A stretch of DNA of 64,000 bases from Phoenix dactylifera (taxonomy: Eukaryota > Streptophyta > Magnoliopsida > Arecales > Arecaceae), in assembly GCF_009389715.1 (NCBI RefSeq), contig NC_052401.1, positions 1,972,843-2,036,842 of the forward strand, written 5' to 3'. The position numbers were made by a program, and so were the translations under genes. The notes under the pieces are model-generated. The model saw nothing but the letters and a program-made list of their open reading frames with translations. It was not told the DNA's origin and made no database searches. Each line of letters begins with the position of its first letter. The stretch's first letter is position 1. This document shows, piece by piece, positions 25,441 through 38,194 of the stretch.

Positions 25441-26290
25441 GGAGGAAGTAGGAAAAAAAAAGAAGAGGAGGGAGGTAGGTAAGAGAGAACATGAAGAGAG
25501 AGAACAAGAAGAAGGAGAAGTATGTATTTTTTTTTATGTCGGAAACGACGGAAAGAAGGAAAAAAAAAAAAAGGAAGAAAGAGAAGAAACCGAAAGAAAA
25601 ATAAGTGGAGTCATTTTTTTTCATGTCGATCCGGAAAAAATGTTCTATTTTTTTCTTGCAGTATAGAATTTCAGAAAACAAATCCGCCAACGGGAGGAAG
25701 AAAGAAAAAGAGGAGAAGCATGGGATTTTTTTTTTTCATATTTCTGCTGGGAAGAAGAAGAAAAAAAAAAGGAAGGAGAAGAAAAAGAAGAGGAGATTTA
25801 AAAAAAACTGTTTCTTTCCCTAATGATCATTTTGAAAAAAATATTTGTTTCTTGCTGTGGTATGAAATTCTGAAAAAAAATGAAATCAGCGGATAGGAGG
25901 AAGGAGGAGGAGAAAAAAAAAATGCGTTATGAAATTTTGAGGAAAAAAAAAAGATGAGATCCAGGGATATAGAATCTCAGGAAAAAAAATGAGATGCATG
26001 GAGAAAAGGAGGAAAGAAAAGGAGGAGGAGGACAAGGAGAAGAAAAGAGAAGAGAAAGAAGAAAAAAGGCGGAGAAGAAGGAAAAAAAGAGGAGAAGAAG
26101 AGCCGGGAAGAAGCGAGAAGAAAAGAAAAAAAGAAGATAGGGATGAGATCCGGGAACATACAGTTCCAGAAAAAAAAATTGAAATGCAATGAGAAGAGGA
26201 AAGAAAAGGAGGAGGAGGATGAGAAGAAGAAAAGACAAGAGAAAGAAGAAACAAAAGAAGGAAGAAGAAGAAGAAAAGAAGAAGAAGAAG
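25440..26290 (+). repeat. About 0.85-kb polypurine tract
   Basis: Almost uninterrupted A/G on the plus strand, with GGA, GAA and GGAGGAG units. A recurring module, roughly GAATTTC(A)GGAAAAAAAATGAGATG...GG, appears near 25667, 25864, 25928, 25970 and 26160, so the tract is a degenerate tandem repeat rather than random purine. Long open frames in all frames here (Lys/Glu/Arg-rich on plus, Phe/Ser/Leu-rich on minus) are by-products of composition. Mirror-like purine runs could form triplex DNA. Confidence 0.7.
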
Positions 26291-27375
26291 AAACCGGAAG
26301 AATAGAATGAAGCACCTGCGAACATGGGCCTATTATCGCCTTTGTCCTTTGCTGCCAAAAAATATTTGTTAATTTTTATTTAAAAATATTTATACAAATC
26401 TTTATACATATAGTAGGGACGTGCGCCAAATAACAATTTTTTTATTTTTTATTTTTGTTTGCCTCGGCCAAGACTCTGGAGCTAATTTTTTTTTTTTAAA
26501 AAAAATATTTATTACCCTTTATGTTTTTTATTTTTTATGATAGATTTTTGCGAGACTTTCACATTTTTTACAGCCCTGCACCCAAAAAAAAAGCGAAATG
26601 ATATTTCATTTTATATTAATTACTTTTTTATTTTTTTATCACATTGAGTCCAAACTCCAAAAGTAATGTTCTTAAAAAGAAAAATATTAAAAATAGAAAC
26701 AGCATAGCTTTGGCTTAGCACATTTCTTTTTTCCCTGAAATTTTTTTTGCACATTTGTTCTGGGATGTATTGAGATCATGTGCCCACCCCGTCTCCAGAA
26801 CGGTATTATACTGCTTAGGCATCAATATGATACAAGTCCACAAATTTGGAAGCTTGATACATTATTTGCAGATGGAAAGATGAGACTTAATGACGCTATT
26901 ATTAAACAATGATGGATATATTTGCAGGTCTGATGGACGATAGTTCGGCGTTGTTTTTGGAGGAAAATAATCTTTATGGCCGAGCCTGAAATTTAGGGGT
27001 CAATCCTGTAGGTCACTTGACAGGGCTCAAAAACTCCCACCCTCGTCAAAGAAATCGAGCAAAAGCAATCCATACGAATGAGCTAATATTAGCTTTCTAA
27101 AACCAGACAGGTTAGCACGACACCTGTCCTTCTTAAATCTGTGTTATGCTCTACAATCAGATGTCGGAGTTACGAAAATACTGAAAATACACAAACCCCA
27201 AATGAACATCTGTAATGTCACTAATGATATCTGGAAGGAAAAATTTTGTATAAACAAGAGGCTCCCATGGCTACAGCAAAGACTTACAAAAGATATACAA
27301 GCGCTAAACCTACAAGCACATGAAACAAAGAAACCACATAAACAAAACCAGGCACAACACTTGAACCCCTCAGTC
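26291..27375. other. Intergenic region and DCP1 3' flank
   Basis: AT-rich sequence with A- and T-runs up to about 26760, then more mixed sequence. The part from about 27140 to 27375 probably holds the DCP1 3' UTR (minus strand). No other gene is recognised. Confidence 0.4.
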
Positions 27376-30300
27376 TTATGAATAATGTGCATTCAGCATC
27401 TCCCGGTACACCATATCAATGAATTGGTCGTTCTGTCCCAAATTAAACATAGAAGCTAAGTATACAAAACTATCATGCAGATGGAATAATCTAAGCAGCA
27501 ATGTGTTAGGCAATAAGTTAAATGAAAGTTACCACCCAAAAAAGAGAAGAAAAGGTAGCAATTTACAGAATGGAGCACAAAGTAACATTAGAAGCAATAA
27601 GGAATACAGAGTGGGGAGCACGAAGTCTTGGTAGTTAAATTGGGTTAGACATGAAAATCTGAGGTAAGTCCTGTGTCAAACCAAGACCGGAAAAAGTACT
27701 CAGATCATATTAAAAAAAAAAAAAGAAACAAAAAACACAATTAAATTTATAAAATCTGAGGGAATGAATAAAGGCAGATCCACATTTGATCTTGCAGGTA
27801 AGAATATATGAACTAGAAAATAGAGCAGCTCCACACTTTCTCTGATCTTTCCTTTGGCTGCCAAGAGATGACAGTTTAAGAACTATAGTTGGATTTGAGA
27901 ATTCAAAGGAATTCCTCCTATATTTTGTGCACTGTCTTTCCTTATCGGTTGATTTCTTTTGCTGGCATCACTTTTACTAAAAGCTTTTGTTTCTAAAAAT
28001 ATTGTGATGACGATAGTTAATGACCTTAATTTAATCTGTCGAAGCATTTAACCTTTTTCTGGTTATACATAGAATCGGATTATAAATCAGCTTGATGTTT
28101 ATATGAAAGGATACTTATCGAAAAAAGGCTAAAAATTTTATTTGAAGCTGAACAAAAATATTATTAATTTTTGAAGAAAACATAAGATTTCATTTTTCAA
28201 TGTCACTTGATTCCATCTGATCCTCCTGTGACTTCGGAATGAGTATACAATAATTTTATGAGCATCAGTTGATACAATTTGACAGTTGTTAAGATTCCTA
28301 AGATAACAGAAGCAATTTTGATGCAATTCTTTATTTTGCTTTCCTTCCCTTTTTTTTGGAGGGTGGGTTTTTTTTTTTTTGGTGGGGGGGGTGGATTCTA
28401 AAGCAGTGAATTGGCCTAGGAGTAGGAGCAATTGGACAGTTGTTAAGATTCCTAAGATAACAGAAGCAATTTTGATGCAATTCTTTATTTTCCTTTCCTT
28501 TCCTTTCTTTCTTTTTTTTTTTTTTGGTGGGTGGGTTGGGGGTGGCGGGGCAGAAATTCTAAAACAGTGAATAGACTTAGGAGTAGGAGTCATGATTCCA
28601 CATGTTATACATGCACTGGACATTTAGCATGCAATATTCAAGGGTGCAAGTTGGTTAGTGTCAGATGTGCCAGTAACAAATAAACATGCTATTAGAGATA
28701 GCAAAGAGCAAAAGGACATACCTGAACAAGCTTCAGCAGTGCATCCCTGACTCTGTCTCTTGTAATAACCGAACCATAGTTTGGAGTAGGAGTAAGAGAT
28801 GGCGGAGGAGTGGGTGGTGGAAATGGTTGAAGCAATGGGGTACCATATGGACGCTGCATAGTCACAGGAGGATGAAGTGGGGGAGAAGCGGGCATAGAAG
28901 ATGCAACTGGTGGCATCATTAATGAAGAGGATGAGGAAGCAGCAGCAAAAAAAGAAGGTTTAACCAGATTTGTGGCCCGACTAGTCTTGCTGCTAGATTC
29001 ATGAACATCAAGGAATGACTTTAGAGGCGGGGCCGAAGTTGGTGGAGAAAGGGCAGAATGAAGGGTTGGCACAGTTGTTGGAATAACATTAGGTGCAGGG
29101 GAAGATAAAGGAATAGCTGCAGAAGATTGATGTGGCTGTCCAGTAATTGTTGACTTTGATACATTTCCAATATTTGTAGCTGCCTGCAAACCATGGAAAT
29201 TGCCAGTCAGAATGATGCAAGAACAACTCAAGCTGTAAATGTGTCCAATAATTTTTACTAGTTCTACTACCATCCTATGGTATGCACAACAAGTGAATGA
29301 ATCTTCTGAAAACAAGGGAAGGCAACGAGTCTCCAGAAAACAACTGACTAGTTGAGACCTAAGAGTTCAGGTACAACTTTTCAAGAAAAAATAATAACAT
29401 TACATGGTCATGCAAACACAAAAGACCCTGGAAAACTTTGTCCAGATGTTACCAGGACTTTCCGGTCTCAGGAACACATGGTCATGTGAAAATTTTGATT
29501 TTATAGGACTTTCCCTTTCATGCAATGCAACATAACCAGACAATGTTACACAAGGTTTAGAGCAATAAGTAGGAAAACAGTGGCAAGATTCATGTTTACA
29601 GTCAACAAAAGAACATACACTGAAGAAGTTGACAAATGATTCATCAGGAACATCAGGAACAGTAGCAGCAGCAGATGATGTCGGCGGTGGTTCCAGAGGA
29701 CCTTCCACAACAGCCGAAGTTGGAACAGCTTCCAGCTCTTCAAACTCGCTGCTGCAAATGTGGAAAAGGAGAGTTAAATATTCACAAATAAGGACAGCCA
29801 GATACACATAATGGAAAGTATTGCATAGGATAAGTAGCTATTTTAGAAAGACATATGTATGCAATAACGCAGTATGCACTTCAGAGAAAAAAATGCTATA
29901 GCATATCAAAATACATTTGGGATCAGATCTACCAAAAGAACCACTATGTATTAGATGACAGTAAACAGGCTAAATGTTAAACATGAATCAGGTTGACACT
30001 ATAATGTTACTGCAATACTGGAAGCGAAAAAAGATAATCTCAGTAGAAAGAACAATTAAGAAAGAACTAGAACGGAGTACTAAGAAAAAGACCTCTTCTA
30101 TTTTTCATTAAGTGGCCAAGATAATATCCATAGAATGCAGTATGACAAAACAAAATCAAAGTAGCGTGAGAATACAAATCTTCTTGAACCACAAGCTATT
30201 TAGGAACACAGTTCTCCTACTCATACCATTCCCATATAATGAGTTAAGAAATCCCGCCGCCATTCATGCTGTCACCAAGATCTTAATACATATGCTTAAG

Positions 30301-33300
30301 CAATAGCACAGAATCACCGGTACCGGTCCTGAAAAATAACACAAAATCCCTAACAAGAAAATTTAGAGTCTTTGTATATTAGGGCTGAAAATGGATCGAA
30401 TACGGATCGGATATTGATATATCCATATTTGTATCCATATTTTTCAACGAATACAGATACGGATATAGATATTAAACGGATATCAAAATTAATATCCATA
30501 TTTGTTCTAAATGGATACGGATACGAATCGGATATTAAGCATAGCCATATTTGTTATAAACAAATACGGATACAAATTGGATATTAAACATATCCATATT
30601 TTTTTATCCAAATACGGATATAATTTAGATATGTTTTCAAATATTAATCAAATTTGAGCAAAATACAACGATGAAAACTAGCAATAAAGACATAATCATA
30701 AAAGAAAGATTCAATTAAAAAAAATAATTTTAGTAAGCATTTATCAACAATAAAAACTAATAATTTCATAAAAGATATATCGCTCAAAGTTACTCGTCAC
30801 CAAAGTAAATGGGATTTATGGTGCCTCCAAGGCATCTCACAGCTGTTGCCGATTGAATTGCCAGGTGAAAACTAGAAAGTGGACAAAATCTTCAAATCTC
30901 TAGTTGCTTGAAGATAGTAAAGAGGAAAGAGAGACAAAATAGACGAACAAGAGATTTGAGCCTTTCAGGCGTGTCGGATGATTCCAAGGAATTTATTCGA
31001 ATCGGGTATTCCGTATTCGGGTTGCTGTCTTAAGTGACAGTCATCTGAAATCTGAGTTCCTTTTAGTTTAGATTTGGTTAATCATTTAATTGGTTTTCTG
31101 ATTTAACTTAACTTAAACTTCTTTTTTTCATTTACCCTTATCATACGGATATCCGGATCTAAATCCAAATCCGAAAAAATCAGGTGTATCCGCATCCATA
31201 TCCGTATCCGGAAGCTTTTTGAACTACCATCTAGATCCATATCCGGATACAATAGGACCAAAAAAAACAATAACCAAATCTGACCCGAATCGGATACGGA
31301 AATGGATACGGCTAGATATAATCTGACCCACTTTCAGCCCTATTGTATATTCACCTGTACTTGTCTCAATACTACCTATGGTCTCAATGAATTGTAGAAA
31401 ATCTGGCCTTCCAACCAAACTAGCAAAAAAATGACATTTCTTTCAACTTCCAGGGATTATGCTGGCTGGTTTGATCTTAGCCTGGGTAAAAAAGCGATGC
31501 CAAAGGCTAAAAACAAATATTCATTGCAATCACAAAGTATGCCTTTATAATAGAAAGCTGCTATAATCATTGCATATGAAATATTCCAAAAAATAAGAAA
31601 AAGAAATGCCACTATCACTTTAAAGACTCCCATTAAAAAGAGCCATCTTTCATTATGAAGATTTTTTGTTAATGAAAAAAACACCACATGGCGTTGCCAA
31701 GAACTGCACAAAATCAGCAACTTTACATGATTCTGTTTATGTCCAATAAAAATTAAAATTGTTCACTTTTGTTTATTTGTTGGTCAAATAGTGACAATAA
31801 GTTAACACAAATAACTACTTACCAAAACAGTTCTGTTTCAATCAAAACAATGGCATATCAAAATATCCCAATTCTTCTTTCAGGAAAGGAATCATTGTAA
31901 ATTTACCCTAGCTGTTTTCAATTAAAATCAGTTAAAGCCATGCAAGTTCAGAAAGGCCACTCTGCTTAACTTTTTTTTGCACTTCAAGAAGGCCAATTTT
32001 CCCATCATTTATTGCACCTAAGAGAATGAATGAAAACCAATCCATGTCTGATGTAAATCGTAAGTAACTGTATAAATTTATCAGCAATGATAACACACAT
32101 ATGTAGAAAGGGATTGTATCACAACAACAGGCATGAGTATTTCAAGATCTAGAAAAGAATTAAGGCATGCCATCCAAAAAGCTATATATGGATGTAGACT
32201 AAACATACTCTTTTAAACAGTAAAAAGCATGTAGATTATTTTGTATTGATCATTAGCTATGAGGACATTTATTATTTTGGGATGAAAATGGGCTGGCCTG
32301 GGCCAAAGATATCTAAAATTCAGAAAGACCAGTCTCACAACTTGACCGAAACAATGTGAATTACGGCTCATGGGCCAGCACATTAGCATCTGTATCAAGC
32401 ATGCTGAAAAGATATCCTCGGGCTAACAAGTGTTTAACGCTTATACACAAAGGCCAAAAACAACTAGAAGAAAAAAAAAATGCCTAAAGATAACATGAAT
32501 CTTCATAAAGTAGTAGTTCCAATTCAACATGTTACAATACTAGGATGCAGAGGAAGTTGTATACAACCTTTTGCTTGAAGCTTTAGGCTTTGGAGGGACT
32601 TTCGAGTATGCATTCAGTATCCTGGTCAACAGAGATCAATTTAATTTCAAACATATCATGTAACATCATACTGAAAGCATCAAATCAGTTTAAAGCATCA
32701 AAATAAAGTTAGCAAGCTCACAGAATTAAGAACAATAAGATCTAGGAGAAGGATTTAATAGCATGGATCATAGCATTTATGTATACAAAATATTACATAC
32801 AAAATGAAAATTTGTCGTGTAATGCCTGTAAGTATTACTGATAAAATTATGAGCATCAGGTTGTTAAGAGTAAATCCTGGAATTCATAGATATAGCTTCT
32901 GCAAGGTCCACACATTGATCGATCCATGAAATAGACCGACCCATGAAACAGCAATTCCATACAGATTTAAATAAATTGCTCTTTGGAAAAAAAAGAAGGG
33001 GGGGAGACCACAGGGGATTGAAAAGTAATGTCATACATCACAAAATGTTTATATGACATGACATAAGTACATACATAAACATAGGCATAAAAATATTTGT
33101 TTGTAAACAGATATGCAATCAAATATAATAAAGTTGTTATTTTGAACATATGAATGCATTATTGCGTTAATTTTTTCTAAAGTTATCATGCTGAGTTCTT
33201 TGGGATACTTGAGCACTTGAATTCCATGTCCCCGTCTAATTAACATTAATTATACAAGAAAATTTCTATTTTGGTGGGTTGGATGTGAGGGCTGCACACA

Positions 33301-36300
33301 CATATAAGAAAACTGAACTCATTAATAAAAAGCTTAATAAATGGTTATGAAGTTCTGTGTGATATCATAAGCTACTGAGGCAAAGGCGCTAATAAAGTTT
33401 TAAAATTGATTTTTTCACAACACAAAATGTTTAAGGTATAAGGAGAGGTTTTCACCATTTAAGATGCTGGATCCATGGATTACAATGTGGCTCTACAGCA
33501 AAATAAAGAAAGAGGTCATATTAAGCACAACTGCAGAAGCGTGTGGGTTGCACCTATAAGTGGTAAAGGGGCAAAGAAGCATTTAAGATGTACACCTTGA
33601 TTGCAAGGAAAGATGGGGTAAGAGAAACATATTAGACTAGAGATGAAAAAAGGCAGCCATTTACCAAGGGATAAAACAGTGGATATCATAAAACCGACTC
33701 TAGTATGGACAAGGTTGTTGGTCATGGTTACTGTATTCTAAATACAATTATAAGCAAAAATAGAAACATAACTAAGTCAATAGGAAGATGTTTTATCTTT
33801 CAACCCTATCCATTTGGTAATGCAGGTAACACGTGTAACCACTTTCTATAAAATGAAAACTAGAAACTGATCGATATACTTGTAATATTTCTTAAAGTTA
33901 GTTGGAATGCAAAGAAATGGAAACTTAACAACCCTTAATACCTGCCAAAAAGATTTGCAATAGCTTCACAGTCATGTGCATTGTAAAACCATATTCCATT
34001 AACTTCCTGGGCTGCATTCCTGTACAACAAATATGGAACTTGGACTTCATATTCAAAATCTCCCAATAGATCCTCCACCAGATTATCTGTTCATACAATA
34101 GCAGGCTATCTTAAATACATGTGTGCAGGCATATTCCCTCATTAGATAAGGAGAAATATTTACCACATACCAGCACAAAAATCTAATGTCAAAGCATGTG
34201 AAGTAGTTACTGCTACACATAAATTCGGAATTAATTCACATACCTAAGAATAATTTTTGAAGTGATGTTGAATGGAAATATAAGGGAGTAATAATTAAAG
34301 AAACGAAATTGCAAAACCAATCAGCAATCTAATTAGAAGAACTGAAACCAAAATGAAAGATACAATGAGGTATAGCCTTTCTTACTTTTTAAGTAGAAAA
34401 TAAGTGTGGTTTTACAACTGCCAGCAACTTGTAGACCCATCGTGGAAAAGTGACTAATATTATTGGCATTATGTAACAGCCAAAGGCATACCTACTATGA
34501 CATCTCTTATAATTTTTAAGAAGTTAAGCCACTTATAACATTACACAAGCTGATATGGTTGTATAAGTTTCCAATTATCATCCGTTAAAATATCTATCGG
34601 CTGTTTTAAATTCTGATATAGTGATTACTGGAGATAGATCTTGGTTGAAAAATAAAGCATGAAATTTCAATTAAATCAAATATTTAATATATTATAGCTG
34701 GTGCAATTAAGGTGTTGTTTTATCACAGTTTTTTCAGTCTTTGCTAAACAAAAATGCAGAAATTTCTCAAAAAATATCAAGAATCAATGCGAAAATAGCC
34801 TAATACAACTCAGCAATACCTTCCGATGATCCATGACGTAGTTCTCATGTCCTGCAAAGCATTGGTGATCCAAAATGATGATGTTACACCTATAATCAGA
34901 TAATAAGACACAAGGTCCTAGGAGGAGGCAATTACTGGAAACTACGTAACCAAAGTCTGGTATAGGTGTGGAAGCTAGTGTGGTTACGATAACAGGTAGG
35001 TGTCCTTAGGAAGCAGGTCTAGGTTTGAATTCTAAAGAGTTTCCAAAGCAAGTATGTTATTGGAAATGACTGATAAGGACATTCATTTATCACACAATCA
35101 ATACTAAAATTTTGGATAAATTGAAACAAAACCATTTGCAAGTGCGACACACCTAGAACAAATAGTATATTAACAATTCACACCACTATGAAGAGATCAA
35201 GCTCGTGATTATGGTGCATAGTAGGACGCCAACAAGAAAACCAAGCCATAGTCCTCAACCATGATAAAAATGACTATAGAATAATATTTAAAACAAGAAG
35301 GCTCCAGAAAAGAGATGAGTAGGGTTTATGGAGCTAGCTAGCAACCAACCCATTTGGACCCAATCCTTAACTTATATAGGCTGGTAAGAAGAGGGAAAGG
35401 TACCAAGAAGTAGGGAAAATTTTAATACCATTATATTTTAAAATATCCGGATGCAGAGAAGACCAAATTAAAATTTATGAAGCACAAAGTTCCTGGAAAC
35501 CAGGACACTTTATCAAAAAGTCCAGAGATGCAGGCCGCTCTAACTGATTTTCAGTGGAAAAAAAGGGATTAAAAACAGAGATTACTGTCAAGATCTATTT
35601 GAGGTGTGATTACTTCTATTGAACCTGTGTTTTGACATATTTAGCTTTCCAGTATTATGTCATTTGCCACTAAAATTTCATCATAATGAAGCACTATACA
35701 GCACAAAATTGCTAAAGCATACATCAACACAAATTTTTATGCGTGTGTGAGAGAGGTCTAATTCTGCACCTGTATTGCGTCGGTTCATGACAATGAACTG
35801 AAATCTGGGTTGCGTATTTCTGCAAGACAAAGCAATTATTCCAGCATCATAAATCTGGTGAACACGACAAAGCAAATGATGCCATGCAGTTTCCAAATAA
35901 AATTGCGGAATGGATAGCAAAAGATCTCCTAAAATGCGGCGCCCAAACTGGTAATGACGTCACCGCATCGGACCAAAGAACCCCCAAAACAGATCGGAAA
36001 CCGATGAAAACCAACGAAAGAGTTGCCATAGAACAAAAATAAAGGCAAGACAAAGAATGTCAGGCAAACTCAGACATATCATCGATCTAAAAGGATTAAA
36101 ATCAGAACCGAATTATCAAATTCCTCCTTTTAACCAAGCATTGGCGGAGTATATACGAAAGAAGCAGCAGATTAATATCGGAAGCAAGCAAGCAATCGCA
36201 ACTGGGAGCGAGAGATCCAAATGGTCACCTCTTGACGACAAAGAGAGATCCTTCGACATCCTTACGGCTCTGCGAGAGAAGTGGAGACGGAAACCCTATC

Positions 36301-36551
36301 AGAGGAGGAGAGCGAAGGAAGGAAGGATCGAAAGGGCCAAAGGAGATTAAAAATTCCCACATAGATAGATAGATAGATTGATGAATACATACCCATTGAT
36401 TGAGCTCGATGTTGAATTCATAGAAGGTGACGTGGGCGGCGGTCATGAGGATTTCCTCGACGAAGGGATCGATCCGTTGGAGGACGGTCAGATTGAGAAC
36501 CTTGGTGCTCTGCTGATCTAAATTGGGCATTAGCTTCCCGCTCTGCGACAT
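27376..36551 (-). CDS. DCP1: mRNA-decapping enzyme-like protein DCP1, 8 exons
   Basis: Exons on the minus strand: 36551-36393, 36269-36229, 35819-35770, 34086-33942, 32621-32568, 29751-29619, 29183-28722, 27432-27376. All GT..AG, phases close, 366 aa, matching the length of plant DCP1. Residues 1 to about 140 are the EVH1-like DCP1 domain (MSQSGKLMPNLDQ, then VLQRIDPFVEEIL, AAHVTFYEFNIELNQW, then GIWFYNAHDCEAIANLF). Residues about 150-320 are a Ser/Pro/Thr-rich linker with a conserved block, YGTPLLQPFPPPTPPPSL. The C-terminus (RDRVRDALLKLVQ...DQFIDMVYREMLNAHYS) is the trimerisation helix. DCP1 activates the DCP2 decapping enzyme in cytoplasmic P-bodies and promotes 5'-3' mRNA decay. The intron after exon 5 contains a complete hAT element; the last intron carries a tandem duplication. 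A LINE remnant lies 0.3 kb upstream on the same strand. Confidence 0.94.
28281..28588. repeat. 154-bp tandem duplication in DCP1 last intron
   Basis: Two near-identical units begin at about 28281 and 28435. Each holds GTTGTTAAGATTCC, an AATTTTGATGCAATTC block, a T-rich run, a G-rich run (GGTGGGTGG type) and AAACAGTGAAT or AAGCAGTGAAT followed by TAGGAGTAGGAG. The T and G runs differ in length between copies. Confidence 0.75.
30380..31342. mobile_element. Non-autonomous hAT (Ac-like) element in DCP1 intron
   Basis: A 963-bp element. The left end is TAGGGCTGAAA and the right end its exact complement, TTTCAGCCCTA. It is flanked by a perfect 8-bp target duplication TTGTATAT (30372-30379 and 31343-31350). 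Both subterminal regions are packed with GGATA/TATCC and ATACGGAT motifs in both orientations, as in Ac/Ds-type elements where such repeats bind transposase. There is no transposase frame. The terminus resembles the Ac end TAGGGATGAAA. Clean ends and exact duplication suggest fairly recent insertion. Confidence 0.88.
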
Positions 36552-36845
36552 CTCGCTTTCAAGCCCAAAAAAACCTTAATCCTAACCCTAGAGCTCGAAA
36601 AGTAGAGGAGGAGGAGGAGGAGGATTTAGGAGCGGGTCAGCTTCGGGTGCTCGCCGTCGAGTTGGATAGATAGGGCGGGGAAGAGAGAGGGGGAGGAAAA
36701 GAAGCGAGATGATTCCAAGCTTCCACCGACTGGCACCCACGGCCAACACGCCCTCTCCAGTCTTCACGTGACATCACGCGACACAGCCGCTTTACGACTT
36801 CTTGCGAACCATCGCGATTTTGAACCACCTAACGAGCCTCTTATT
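36552..36845 (-). promoter_or_regulatory. DCP1 5' UTR and proximal promoter
   Basis: The leader includes a GGA trinucleotide run (36607-36624, CCT on the sense strand), a common feature of plant 5' UTRs. Further upstream is CTTCACGTGACATCA (36764-36778), holding an ACGT core (G-box-like, CACGTG). No clear TATA box was found. The region ends at the poly-A tail of the LINE remnant. Confidence 0.4.
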
Positions 36846-36891
36846 CTTTTTTTTCCTTTTTTTTTTTTTTTTCGCACGTAAAAACGGCATC

Positions 36892-37398
36892 TTATATAGC
36901 TCTAACTTGAGTACATCTTATCAAATTAGAAAAAAGTAAAAAGTACAAAAGAGAAAAAATGTCTTCCATGGATGTCCAAATAATCTCTCCGGAGTGTCGG
37001 ACAACAAATGAGACAACCCAATCTGCGGCACTATTCACCCCCCGAAACACATGTAATGTCTGAAAAGAGCTCAACTTCTGGACCAGTCTACGAGTATCAT
37101 GGATAAGAGGGTGACTATCACCATATCTGTCTGCTCCCTGCACCCAATCATTCACCACTGAAGAGTCCCTCACGAGGCATGTGCACTCAGCACCAAGTAC
37201 CCATCTCGCAAAGGAGATACCCTCCCAGGCTGCCCGTAGCTCCGCCACAACTACAGTAAGACCAGGCATGCAACGACCATCCGCTACTATCATCCTGCCG
37301 AGGTGGTCTCTGATCACAAATCCGACCCCTCCCGACATCCGGTCCGCCGACATACTACCGTCAAAATTCACTTTGAGATGACCAAGGGGTGGGGGCAC
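36892..37398 (-). pseudogene. LINE RNase H domain remnant
   Basis: A 168-codon open frame of the RNase H type found at the 3' end of plant L1 elements (NFDGS, GVGFVIRDHLGR, VAELRAAWEG, then a late NSAADW where the family has N-x-x-AD-x-x-A). It is part of the LINE, not a host gene; upstream parts of the same element carry stops. Confidence 0.75.
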
Positions 37399-37630
37399 TC
37401 AAGAAACAAGGGCAAATGTGGGCACTGAGACAGTAGATCGGATGCCCCATATGTCCCCGGCCATCCTAGAAGTGAATACGGCGGTAAGTGAGGTGACCTC
37501 TCCCGCATGCAGTACATCTCTATCCACCACCAACCTCGGCGGTAACCTCCTGCCCTCAAACAGACTGGCATTCCTATCCATTCATACATAATAAGCCAAG
37601 TAAGCCCATAGTATCCCTGCCTGCACAGTA

Positions 37631-38194
37631 TTAGGACTCCACATTGGAAGCTCTAAGTCGATGAATCAAATCCTGTGCCAACTCCATCGAGTGGGGAAGA
37701 GAAACAGGTGACCTACACCATATGTCCCTGGCCCTGGGACACCGCAAGAGGATGTGATCGATGGTCTCCTCAGTATCAGTACACACCTCGCAACACTGAG
37801 TGATCCTTATCTCCCGCCGGACTAGCAAAGACCTAGTCAGTAGGCAATCCCAAGCCACCTTCTTGAGAAAGAGCGTCACACGTGGGTGAATCCTCATCCT
37901 CCAAATCCAACCTCCCTCTATCCTCCAAGCTGGCTCCCTACTCACCAACACCTGAAGATCCCTGGCTCGCACCTGTGACTGCCCAGTCGGCACCCAAACT
38001 AGCCTATCCAACCTCTCCTTGGAAGGATCCGATAAGGCTAAGACCATCTCTGTCAACTGTTCTCCAAAAGCCTCCTGAATCAGCCTCTCCCACCAGCGGC
38101 CCCCACCGAGCTCCATTAGGTCACTAACCCTGTAGCCGGCTAGCCTCGAAGTGTCCACCATAGTCGGCAACCGACTGATCGGCTGCTCAGTCAC
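37631..38194 (-). pseudogene. LINE zf-RVT and linker remnant
   Basis: A 187-codon frame with the zinc-binding reverse-transcriptase-associated region: WRMRIHPRVTLFLKKVAWDC, then TQCCEVCTDTEETIDHILLRCP. It is preceded in the same frame by a TGA at 38195-38197 that separates it from the linker frame 38434-38198. Confidence 0.75.

Noticed and set aside
25187..26358. Several 110-167-codon frames on both strands
   Set aside because: All come from the polypurine tract; low complexity in every frame.
26760..27060. Possible downstream exons of the RabGGTase beta fragment
   Set aside because: Translated all frames by eye; none matches the later parts of that family.
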